Shown: one piece after another, positions 1-5,008 of the stretch
How the letters are laid out: each line of letters starts with the position of its first letter
Numbering within the stretch: position 1 is the stretch's first letter
Assembly (NCBI GenBank): GCA_007123695.1
Contig: SLGN01000354.1
Location: forward strand, 1-5,008
Length of the DNA stretch: 5,008 nt
Direction: 5' to 3'
Source of the DNA: Verrucomicrobiales bacterium
GTDB taxonomy: Bacteria; Verrucomicrobiota; Verrucomicrobiia; Verrucomicrobiales; DEV007
Translations under genes and position numbers: made by a program
The notes under the pieces: generated by a model
What the model was told of the DNA's origin: nothing
The model's database searches: none
Seen by the model: the letters and a program-made list of their open reading frames with translations, nothing else

Positions 1-694
1 GGCCGAAGCCGGTCACGTCGGTGGCGCATTTCACGAGTCCGCGCTCGGCGAGAGTCTGGCCCGGCTGGTTGAGGCGGCTCATGAGGGCGACGGTGCGCTC
101 GACGAGAGCCTCCGCGACGAGGCCGCGCTTGATCCCGGTGGTGACGATGCCGGTGCCGAGTGGCTTGGTAAGCACGAGGAGGTCGCCGGGCTCGGCTCCC
201 GCGTTGGTGATCATGCGACCGGGGTGGACGAGGCCGGTCACGGAGAGGCCGTAGATCGGCTCGGGATTCTTGATCGAGTGGCCGCCGGCGAGGGAGCAGC
301 CGGCCTCCTTCACCTTGTCGGCGCCGCCGCGGAGGATCTCGTTGATGACCTCCAGCCCGAGGATCTCGACTGGCATGCCGACGATGTTCATCGCGGTGAC
401 GGGACGCCCTCCCATGGCGTAGACGTCCGAGAGCGAGTTCGTCGCCGCAATCTGGCCGTAGAGGTAGGGGTCATCGACGATGGGGGTGAAGAAATCGACC
501 GTTTGCACCATCGCGAGCTCGTCGGAAAGGCGATAGATCGCCGCATCGTCGGACGTTCCCGATCCGACGAGGAGATTGTCATCCGGATATTGGTCCAAAT
601 CGCACAAGACCTGTGCGAGCGCCTCTTGGCTGAGCTTCGAGGCTCAACCGGCGCAGGACGAAAGGGAGGTGAGCTTGACGGGTTCGGTGGACAT
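1..694 (-). CDS. selD: Selenide, water dikinase (selenophosphate synthetase), selenocysteine-containing, 3' end off the window
   Basis: SelD makes selenophosphate from selenide and ATP in the cytoplasm; this is the selenium donor for selenocysteine, 2-selenouridine and selenosugars. Reading from ATG at 694 gives 231 residues, about two thirds of the usual ~345, with no stop except one in-frame TGA at codon 17. Visible motifs: SCAG-U-ASKL at residues 13-21, where U17 and K20 align with catalytic Cys17 and Lys20 of E. coli SelD; GSGTSDDAAIY (44-54); VQTVDFFTPIVDDPYLYGQI (63-82) and SLSDVYAMGG (87-96), holding the metal/ATP-binding aspartates D50, D67 and D90; LAGGHSI (135-141); TKPLGTGI (176-183); and DVTGFG at the edge. 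The TGA is read as selenocysteine because the protein is intact on both sides and a SECIS-like hairpin follows. ATG 694 was chosen because it puts U17 exactly at the family position; no other ATG or GTG lies in frame before the upstream stop at 773-775. No Shine-Dalgarno is seen. It lies 110 bp downstream of higA on the same strand. Identity is very secure. Confidence 0.96.
601..643 (-). promoter_or_regulatory. Bacterial SECIS element for selD UGA-17
   Basis: On the minus-strand mRNA a perfect 6-bp stem CGCACA/TGTGCG (601-606 with 612-617) closes a five-base loop, GGTCT (607-611). GGUCU is the apical-loop sequence of the E. coli fdhF SECIS, in which the loop G and U contact SelB. There are 32 nt between the UGA and the loop, within the range usual for bacterial SECIS elements. 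A second small hairpin, GCCTC/GAGGC (639-643 with 621-625), begins immediately after the UGA and can form at the same time. All of it lies inside coding sequence, as expected for bacteria. The stem and loop are read directly; SelB binding is inferred. Confidence 0.85.
644..646 (-). other. In-frame UGA decoded as selenocysteine (SelD residue 17)
   Basis: Codon 17 of selD is TGA, between GGT (Gly16) and GCC (Ala18). The reading frame stays coding on both sides, with SelD motifs before it (KLTSLSSCAG) and after it (KL, GSGTSDDAA). The position is the catalytic Cys/Sec site of the family, where selenocysteine is well known in bacterial SelD proteins. Termination here would leave a useless 16-residue peptide. 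Confidence 0.93.
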
Positions 695-804
695 GGGCTT
701 GAGTCGCTGACGAAGAACGACGAAGGTGATTTCACGCCAGATAGCGTGTTTATCAATCGAAATCGCGATTCTTCACCCGAGCCTAGACCTCTATGATCGG
801 GCCT
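695..804 (-). other. higA-selD intergenic region with small palindromes
   Basis: This 110-bp gap between the higA stop and the selD start is less GC-rich than its surroundings. It holds a perfect 10-bp palindrome AATCGCGATT (761-770), a weak hairpin CACGC/GCGTG with a six-base loop (733-748), and a 5-bp CCCGA/TCGGG pair flanking the first bases after higA. None is followed by a T-run on the minus strand, so I see no intrinsic terminator, and selD may be read through from the higBA promoter. No convincing sigma-70 promoter for selD was found. Confidence 0.4.
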
Positions 805-1101
805 TCACGCCACCGCATCCAGTTTGATTGCGGCGACCGCGAGGTCGTGGGTCGTCTGGAGATTCATCCAGAACCGCGCGGTGGTGCCCAAAACCTTGCC
901 GAGCAGAATTGCCGTCTCCGCCGTGATGGTCCGCTTGCCGCGAACAATTTCGCTGATCCTCATTCGCGGAACGCCCATCTGTTCCGCCAGAGCGGATTGA
1001 CTGAGCCCCATCGGCCCGAGAAACTCTTCACTGAGAATCTCGCCGGGCAAAACCAAGGCCGGACCCAGCGGCACGTTGCGGAAGTTCGGGGTGGTTTTCA
1101 T
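805..1101 (-). CDS. higA: HigA-type antitoxin, XRE-family helix-turn-helix protein
   Basis: This is the antitoxin of a type II toxin-antitoxin pair. It binds and neutralises the HigB RNase and represses the operon. The 98 residues match the usual HigA length of about 95-105. The N-terminus has the family pattern PLGPALVLPGEILSEEFLGP (11-30). A helix-turn-helix follows at about 34-57 (SQSALAEQMGVPRMRISEIV then RGKR), and then the typical TITAETAILLGKVLGTTARF (58-77) with WMNLQ (78-82). The start is ATG 1101, two bases after the higB stop, so the genes are in toxin-first order and probably translationally coupled. No Shine-Dalgarno is visible. It is likely autoregulated through the palindrome at 1393-1411. 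Family assignment is secure; actual neutralising activity is inferred. Confidence 0.93.
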   Translation of the reverse strand: MKTTPNFRNVPLGPALVLPGEILSEEFLGPMGLSQSALAEQMGVPRMRISEIVRGKRTITAETAILLGKVLGTTARFWMNLQTTHDLAVAAIKLDAVA

Positions 1102-1103
1102 GG

Positions 1104-1382
1104 TTAATGGTAATCGACGATTTCGACATCAAGGACGCGTCCATCCGACCATCGAAAGCAGATTCTCCACTGCTCATTGATACGGATACTGAACTGCCCC
1201 TTCCGGTTTCCGTGCAGCGCCTCCAACCGGTTCGCAGGAGGAACGCGGAGGTCATCTAGTCTCTCGGCGGCATCGAGCATGGCCAGTTTGCGAAGTGCGA
1301 CGGAGGATAGGGAACTGAACCGGCGATTCTTCCCCGCCTCCCAAAGCTGACGGGAATCTCTGCACCGGAAACTTTCAATCAT
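1104..1382 (-). CDS. higB: HigB-type toxin (RelE/ParE superfamily mRNA interferase)
   Basis: HigB toxins are ribosome-dependent endoribonucleases that cleave translated mRNA and are held inactive by HigA. From ATG 1382 the protein has 92 residues, the normal family length. It shows the standard HigB path: MIESFRCRDS (1-10), KNRRF (18-22), ALRKLAMLDAAERLDDLRVP (29-48), PPANRLEALHGNRKGQFSIR (48-67), INEQWRICFRW (68-78) and DVEIVDYH at the C-terminus (85-92). All of these conserved stretches are intact, so the toxin looks functional. An in-frame ATG at 1388 would add only Met-Lys. A start further upstream at 1460 would read through the promoter and operator and add residues foreign to the family, so it was rejected. 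The stop lies two bases before the higA start. Confidence 0.93.
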   Translation of the reverse strand: MIESFRCRDSRQLWEAGKNRRFSSLSSVALRKLAMLDAAERLDDLRVPPANRLEALHGNRKGQFSIRINEQWRICFRWSDGRVLDVEIVDYH

Positions 1383-1390
1383 TTTCATTA

Positions 1391-1419
1391 ACTGTATCGT
1401 TTTGCGATACAAATGGCAA
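1391..1419 (-). promoter_or_regulatory. Predicted sigma-70-type promoter of higBA, near-leaderless
   Basis: On the minus strand TTGCCA (1414-1419; five of six matches to the -35 consensus) and TACAGT (1391-1396; four of six to the -10) are separated by exactly 17 bp. Transcription would begin around 1384, only two bases before the higB ATG at 1382, giving an essentially leaderless mRNA. That agrees with the absence of a Shine-Dalgarno. The spacer and -10 are covered by the palindromic operator, a classic repression layout. Confidence 0.65.
1393..1411. promoter_or_regulatory. Palindromic operator, probable HigA binding site
   Basis: TGTATCG-TTTTG-CGATACA is a perfect 7-bp inverted repeat with a five-base centre. 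It lies between the -35 and -10 of the higBA promoter and overlaps the -10. Placement and symmetry fit binding of a dimeric HigA or HigBA complex for autorepression. The repeat is seen directly; its protein partner is inferred from position. Because a divergent gene starts at 1490, binding here might also affect transcription of senB. Confidence 0.72.
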
Positions 1420-1427
1420 CGAACTTT

Positions 1428-1458
1428 TTGACGCGGGGCCGTGATTCTGCCAGATACC
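1428..1458 (+). promoter_or_regulatory. Weak candidate promoter for senB
   Basis: TTGACG (1428-1433) is a good -35 match. The best -10-like hexamer at tolerable distance is GATACC (1453-1458), with a long 19-bp spacer and only three matches to consensus. It would sit back to back with the higBA promoter, with the two -35 boxes eight bases apart. This is a suggestion only. Confidence 0.22.
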
Positions 1459-1489
1459 ATCGTCCGCGTCCTACCCTCTCGCCTCCCCC

Positions 1490-2476
1490 ATGTTCTCCGC
1501 CCGCATCCTCGTCGTCACCCCGGGCGCGAAGGTCCGCCATTCGGGAAACCGATGCACCGCCTCGCAGTGGGCGGAGATCCTGCGGCGGCAGGGGCATCGC
1601 GTCGTGGTGTGCTTCGACGTGCCGGAGACCCTGCCGACGGCGCAGGCGGACGTGCTGATCGCGATGCACGCGGTGAAGTGCGCCGGAGCGATCGAGACCT
1701 ACCGCGCTGCGTTCCCCGCAGGCAAGGTGCTCCTCGCTCTGACCGGCACAGACATCTACCCGGATCCCTCGCCGACGGCCCTCGCCTCGATGCGGGAGGC
1801 GGACGGGCTGATCGTGCTGCAGGAGAAGGCCCTCGAAAGAATCCCGCCGGATTGCCTCGCCAAAGCCAGCGTCGTGATCCAGTCGGTGGCGCCTCCTCCG
1901 GCGGCAGGGCCGAGACCGGTGGGAGATCATTTCGAAGCCTGCGTCGTCGGACATCTCCGCGAAGTGAAGAATCCCTTGCTGGCCGCCCGTGCCTCGCGGC
2001 TCGTCCCGGCAGCCTCTCGCCTGCGCCTGCGCCAGGCCGGCGGCATCCTCGAGTCGGCCTACGCGCCTCTCGTGGCGATGGAACAGCGCGAGAACCGCCG
2101 CTACGAATGGCTCGGCGAGCTCGCGGTGGAGGAGGTCGCGGCCCTTCTCGCCGCCAGCGACCTGATGGTGCTCAGCTCGCACAGCGAAGGCGGCGCCCGC
2201 GTCGTGGGCGAGGCGATCGTCGCGGGTATCCCGGTGCTCTCGACCCGCATCGACGGGGGCGTCGGCTTGCTCGGCGAGGACTACCCCGGCTTCTTTCCCG
2301 TGGACGACGCGGAGGCGCTCGCCGCATTGCTCTGGCGCTGCGAGTCGGACGCGGAGTTTTTCCGGGATCTCCAGGAAGCTGCCGCCGCCCGCAAAGCACG
2401 TTTCGATCCGGTCGCGGAGGCAGCGGGCCTCGCGGCGGCGATCCGAAACCTGATCCCCGGCAGCTCCCCGGCATGA
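1490..2476 (+). CDS. senB: Selenosugar synthase SenB (GT4-like glycosyltransferase)
   Basis: SenB enzymes join selenophosphate to the sugar of a UDP-sugar, making a 1-seleno-sugar with a C-Se bond, the first committed step of selenoneine-type pathways. The 328 residues have a GT-B layout. The N-terminal half has ILVVTPG (6-12), SGNR (18-21), an ALTGTDIY motif (83-90) and LIVLQ (107-111). The C-terminal half opens with FEACVVGHLREVKNP (148-162) and YEWLGEL (205-211). It carries a clean E-x7-E nucleotide-sugar motif, E233 to E241 within SSHSEGGARVVGEA, followed by GIPVLSTRIDGGVGLLGEDY (246-265) and PGFFPV (266-271). Length and this motif series match the SenB family (formerly a putative-glycosyltransferase family, TIGR04348) rather than generic GT4 enzymes; I recognise this from memory, not from a search. 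ATG 1490 is right because the first beta strand begins five residues in; no Shine-Dalgarno is present. selD, the source of its substrate, lies 0.8 kb away on the other strand. Sugar specificity and product are not visible. Confidence 0.87.
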   Translation: MFSARILVVTPGAKVRHSGNRCTASQWAEILRRQGHRVVVCFDVPETLPTAQADVLIAMHAVKCAGAIETYRAAFPAGKVLLALTGTDIYPDPSPTALASMREADGLIVLQEKALERIPPDCLAKASVVIQSVAPPPAAGPRPVGDHFEACVVGHLREVKNPLLAARASRLVPAASRLRLRQAGGILESAYAPLVAMEQRENRRYEWLGELAVEEVAALLAASDLMVLSSHSEGGARVVGEAIVAGIPVLSTRIDGGVGLLGEDYPGFFPVDDAEALAALLWRCESDAEFFRDLQEAAAARKARFDPVAEAAGLAAAIRNLIPGSSPA

Positions 2477-2634
2477 GCCTCCTCGACTCCATCCTCCGCT
2501 CCCTCGATCTCGCCGGCGTGCAACACTACCGCCAAGCCATCCATCCCGACCGCTTCGATGTGGTCACCGGCTTCCGGACGTGTTCTCCGTCCTTGACGTT
2601 TCGGGATTCGCGCCTACGCTCCACTGTTTCGTAG
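2473..2634 (+). CDS. Small ORF overlapping the senB stop; possible truncated gene start
   Basis: ATG at 2473 overlaps the senB TGA as ATGA, the usual sign of translational coupling, and opens a 53-codon frame ending at TAG 2632-2634. The first 35 or so residues (starting MSLLDSILRSLDLAGVQHY) use G/C-ending codons like the neighbouring genes and look protein-like. After about 2578 codon use deteriorates and the residues (RTCSPSLTFRDSRLRS) look like read-through of non-coding DNA. I do not recognise a family. It may be the 5' stub of a former third operon gene, a genuine small protein, or chance. No transmembrane or signal sequence is evident. Confidence 0.35.
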   Translation: MSLLDSILRSLDLAGVQHYRQAIHPDRFDVVTGFRTCSPSLTFRDSRLRSTVS

Positions 2635-2714
2635 CGGCTCCAGTGTCGCTTGGCGAGTCTCTCATCGGGTCCGCCGCCCAACTTGTGCGCGAAATCTTTC
2701 GATTCCCGCACACC
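2635..2714 (+). other. Gap before the large glycosyltransferase gene
   Basis: These 80 bp show no gene, no Shine-Dalgarno before ATG 2715 and no clear terminator. Just upstream, inside the doubtful small ORF, are a weak hairpin GGACG/CGTCC (2576-2592) and an imperfect stem CGC(C)TACG/CGTAGCG (2611-2637). A -35-like TTGACG (2593-2598) is paired at 16 bp only with a poor TACGCT (2615-2620). Any promoter for the downstream gene is therefore uncertain. Confidence 0.3.
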
Positions 2715-4979
2715 ATGAGCCTCGCGCCCCAGACCCGGCACATCGCCTTCATCGGCAACTACCTGCCGCGGCGTTGCGGGATCGCCACCTTCACCGCCGA
2801 CATCTGCGAGGCCGTCGCGGCAGAATTCCCCGGGGCCAGTTGCATCGCGGGGGCCGTCAACGACCGGCCCGAGGGCTACGACTACCCCTCCATCGTCGCC
2901 TTCGAGATCGAGCAGCACGACCCCGGCTCCTACGCCCGCGCGGCGGAGTTCCTCCACATCAACAATGTCGAGGTCGTCTCGGTGCAGCACGAATTCGGCA
3001 TCTACGGGGGGCCGGCGGGTTCGCATCTGCTCGTCTTCCTGGAAGCGCTGGAGCGGCCTGCGGTCGTCACCTTCCACACCGTGCTCCAGAGCCCGGACGT
3101 GGACCAGCGGAGGGTGGTGGAGCGGCTCTCGCAGCTCGCGGAGCGCTTCGTCGTGATGGCCGAGCGCGGTCGCGACCTCCTCGCCGGGGTCTACGGGATC
3201 GACCCCGACCGGATCGACGTGATCCCCCACGGCACCATCGACATGCCTTTCGTCGATTCGAACTTCTACAAGGACGTCTTCGACGCCGAGGGCCGCACCG
3301 TGCTGCTCACCTTCGGGCTGCTCTCCCCGAACAAGGGCATCGAGACGGCCATCGAGGCGCTCCCCGCCATCCTCGCGGAGCACCCCGAGGTGCTCTACCT
3401 CGTGGTCGGCGCGACGCATCCCCACCTCCTCGCCGCCGAGGGCGAGCGCTACCGCGAAAGCCTCGCCGCCCTCGCGGATCGGCTGGGAGTCTCCGACGCG
3501 GTGGTCTTCCACGACCGCTTCGTCTCCATCGAGGAGCTGAAGGAGTTCATCGGCGGATCCGACATCTACATCACGCCCTACCGCGGCGAGGAGCAGATCA
3601 CCTCGGGCACCCTGAGCTACGCCTTCGGGGTCGGCAAGGCGATCATCTCCACCCCCTACTGGCACGCGCAGGAACTCCTGCGGGGCGAGCGCGGGATCCT
3701 CGTGCCCTTCGCCGACGCCCCGGCCATCGCCGCCGCCGTCGGCGACCTGCTCGCGCATCCCACCCGCATGACCGCGATGCGCAAGCGCGCCTGGAAGGAG
3801 GGGCGCGACATGGTCTGGCCGGTGGTCGCCCGCCGCTACATGGAGAGCTTCGACCGGGCGCGGGCCAATCTCAGTGAACCCTCCTCGGCCCCCACCCGCG
3901 AGCGCCGCACCGGCGAAACCCGCTATGAGGTCCCGCCCCCGAAGCTCGAGCACCTCCGCCGGATGAGCGACCACACCGGCATCTTCCAGCACGCCGTCTA
4001 CAGCGTTCCGAACTACCACGAGGCCTACTGCACCGACGACAACGCCCGCGCCTTCATCTACACCGTCCTCCACCAGGAGCGCTACGGTCCCGACCCCGAG
4101 CTCGACCGCCTCGCCAGCGCCTACCTCGCCTTCCTCTGGTACGCCTTCGACGCGAACACGCAGCGCTTCCGCAACTTCATGAGCCACGAACGGCGCTGGC
4201 TCGAGAGCAAGGGCTCGGAGGACAGCCACGCCCGCGCCCTCTGGGCCGCCGGCACCGCCTTGGGCCGCTCCGACAACGAGGGCTTCCGCAACCTCTCGGC
4301 CCTGCTTTTCCAGCGCGGGCTGGGGCCGGTGGAGCATTTCAGCTCGCCGCGGGCCTGGGCCTTCGCCCTCGTCGCCATCCACCAGTACCTGCGGGCCTTC
4401 TCCGGCGACCGCGCGGTGGCGGGGATGCGCGACATCCTCGCCGCCCGGCTCCTCGCCCTCCACCGCGCCAACGCCTCGCCGGGCTGGAACTGGTTCGAGC
4501 GCATCGCCACCTACGACAACGCCAAGCTGCCGCACGCCCTCATCGTCTCGGGGCGGCCCGAGGAGGTCGAGGTCGGCCTCGGCGCCCTCTCGTGGCTGCT
4601 CGAGCACCAGACCGGGGACTCCGGCCAGTTCTCCCCCATCGGCTGCCACGGCTTCTGGACCGAGGGCGGCGAGAAGGCGCGCTTCGACCAGCAGCCGGTC
4701 GAGGCGCACGCCACCGTCTCCGCCTGCATGGCGGCCTGGGACCTGACCGGCGACGCGCTCTGGAGCGACCACGCGCTGCGCTGCTTCGAGTGGTTCCTCG
4801 GCCGCAACGACCTCGGCCTCCCCCTCTACGACGAGGGCACCGGCGGATGCCGCGACGCCCTGCTCTGCGACCACATCAACCAGAACCAAGGCGCGGAGTC
4901 GACCCTCGCCTTCCACCTCGCCCGCGTCGAGCTGGAGCGCCGTCTGTCGCCCGCTCCAAGGCCCGCTCCCGCCTCCTGA
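2715..4979 (+). CDS. GT4 glycosyltransferase fused to a C-terminal (alpha/alpha)6-type domain
   Basis: This 754-residue protein has two parts. Residues 1-390 are a GT-B glycosyltransferase: HIAFIGNYLPRRCGIATFT (9-27), VQHEFGIYGG (90-99), VTFHTVLQSP (118-127), VIPHGTID (169-176), FGLLSPNKGIETAIEA (200-215) and YITPYRGEEQITSGTLSYAF (285-304), then STPYWHAQELL (312-322). Where ordinary GT4 enzymes have the second Glu of E-x7-E, this protein aligns Tyr302, within a TSGTLSYAFG motif I believe is typical of its subfamily. Residues from about 405 to 745 recur as helical segments with similar signatures: TDDNARAFI (440-448), EDSHARALWAAG (502-513), SPRAWAFALVA (544-554), LPHALIV (605-611), VEAHATVSAC (662-671) and NQGAESTLAFHLA (724-736). 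This suggests a six-hairpin toroid like those of glycosidases and epimerases. No signal peptide or membrane segment is seen, so it is probably cytosolic. Donor, acceptor and product are unknown. ATG 2715 is preferred over ATG 2580 because homology-like sequence starts at HIAFIGNY; the 45 extra residues look non-coding. Confidence 0.85.
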   Translation: MSLAPQTRHIAFIGNYLPRRCGIATFTADICEAVAAEFPGASCIAGAVNDRPEGYDYPSIVAFEIEQHDPGSYARAAEFLHINNVEVVSVQHEFGIYGGPAGSHLLVFLEALERPAVVTFHTVLQSPDVDQRRVVERLSQLAERFVVMAERGRDLLAGVYGIDPDRIDVIPHGTIDMPFVDSNFYKDVFDAEGRTVLLTFGLLSPNKGIETAIEALPAILAEHPEVLYLVVGATHPHLLAAEGERYRESLAALADRLGVSDAVVFHDRFVSIEELKEFIGGSDIYITPYRGEEQITSGTLSYAFGVGKAIISTPYWHAQELLRGERGILVPFADAPAIAAAVGDLLAHPTRMTAMRKRAWKEGRDMVWPVVARRYMESFDRARANLSEPSSAPTRERRTGETRYEVPPPKLEHLRRMSDHTGIFQHAVYSVPNYHEAYCTDDNARAFIYTVLHQERYGPDPELDRLASAYLAFLWYAFDANTQRFRNFMSHERRWLESKGSEDSHARALWAAGTALGRSDNEGFRNLSALLFQRGLGPVEHFSSPRAWAFALVAIHQYLRAFSGDRAVAGMRDILAARLLALHRANASPGWNWFERIATYDNAKLPHALIVSGRPEEVEVGLGALSWLLEHQTGDSGQFSPIGCHGFWTEGGEKARFDQQPVEAHATVSACMAAWDLTGDALWSDHALRCFEWFLGRNDLGLPLYDEGTGGCRDALLCDHINQNQGAESTLAFHLARVELERRLSPAPRPAPAS

Positions 4980-5003
4980 CCCCTTTTCCTGGCCCCTTTT
5001 CCT
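4980..5003 (+). repeat. Two-copy tandem pyrimidine repeat
   Basis: CCCCTTTTCCT occurs twice, at 4980-4990 and 4993-5003, separated by GG, directly after the glycosyltransferase stop. There is no dyad symmetry, so it is not an intrinsic terminator. It may be simple low-complexity spacer. Confidence 0.5.
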
Positions 5004-5008
5004 CCCCA

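Noticed and set aside
644..646. selD as a pseudogene broken by a nonsense codon
   Set aside because: The stop is TGA exactly at the catalytic Cys/Sec position, the rest of the frame is intact, and a SECIS-like hairpin with a GGUCU loop follows at the right distance.
224..796. 190-codon plus-strand frame and 122-codon minus-strand frame (388-756) over selD
   Set aside because: Both overlie the unmistakable SelD translation in a different phase; they stand out only because the UGA codon interrupts the true frame.
695..804. Intrinsic terminator after higA
   Set aside because: The short stems present (CCCGA/TCGGG and CACGC/GCGTG) are weak, and neither is followed by a T-run on the minus strand.
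1104..1460. Longer higB start at 1460
   Set aside because: It would place the promoter and operator palindrome inside the gene and add 26 residues absent from the 92-residue family.
1388..2182. 264-codon minus-strand frame opposite senB, and a 397-codon plus-strand frame (1441-2634) in another phase
   Set aside because: Both are Arg/Gly/Pro/His-rich shadows of senB. Only the last 53 codons of the plus-strand frame, after the ATGA overlap, deserve mention and are listed separately.
2580..2714. Upstream start for the large glycosyltransferase at 2580
   Set aside because: The 45 extra residues lack coding character and family similarity; the conserved N-terminal strand begins eight residues after ATG 2715.
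2526..4916. Very long (796-codon) open frame on the minus strand opposite the glycosyltransferase
   Set aside because: It is a by-product of GC-rich codon use in the plus-strand gene. The translation is a monotonous Glu/Gly/Val/Ala-rich string with no family motifs, while the plus strand has clear GT4 motifs.

Overview
The window is high-GC bacterial DNA, with strongly G/C-ending codons in the last gene. It carries five recognisable genes and one small orphan reading frame. No mobile element, rRNA, tRNA or CRISPR array was seen. Phylum is not fixed by the sequence. The last protein (a GT4 glycosyltransferase fused to a helical-toroid domain) and the lack of Shine-Dalgarno sequences at every start would fit Verrucomicrobiota or Planctomycetota-like bacteria, but this is a guess. 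The organism almost certainly decodes UGA as selenocysteine.

Layout: (1) Positions 1-694, minus strand: the N-terminal two thirds of selD (selenophosphate synthetase), running off the left edge. Its catalytic residue 17 is an in-frame UGA followed by a bacterial SECIS-like hairpin, so SelD is itself a selenoprotein and naive gene calling would break it. (2) Positions 805-1382, minus strand: a higB-higA toxin-antitoxin pair, toxin gene first, with a well-formed promoter and a 19-bp palindromic operator (1391-1419) just upstream. (3) Positions 1490-2476, plus strand: a GT4-like glycosyltransferase that I recognise as SenB, the selenosugar synthase of selenoneine-type pathways. (4) Positions 2473-2634: a 53-codon frame that overlaps the senB stop by ATGA and looks like a truncated gene start. 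It is followed by about 80 bp with no gene. (5) Positions 2715-4979, plus strand: a 754-residue GT4 glycosyltransferase with a C-terminal (alpha/alpha)6-type domain.

How the genes fit together: SelD makes selenophosphate, and SenB-family enzymes use selenophosphate with a UDP-sugar to make a selenosugar. The selD/senB pair therefore looks like a selenium-metabolite locus, with the same selenophosphate pool also feeding selenocysteine synthesis, including that of SelD. A HigBA module sits between the two selenium genes. No SenA-type selenoneine synthase is visible, so the final product of the selenosugar is open. The large glycosyltransferase after senB has no evident selenium role and is separated from it by what may be a rearrangement scar.
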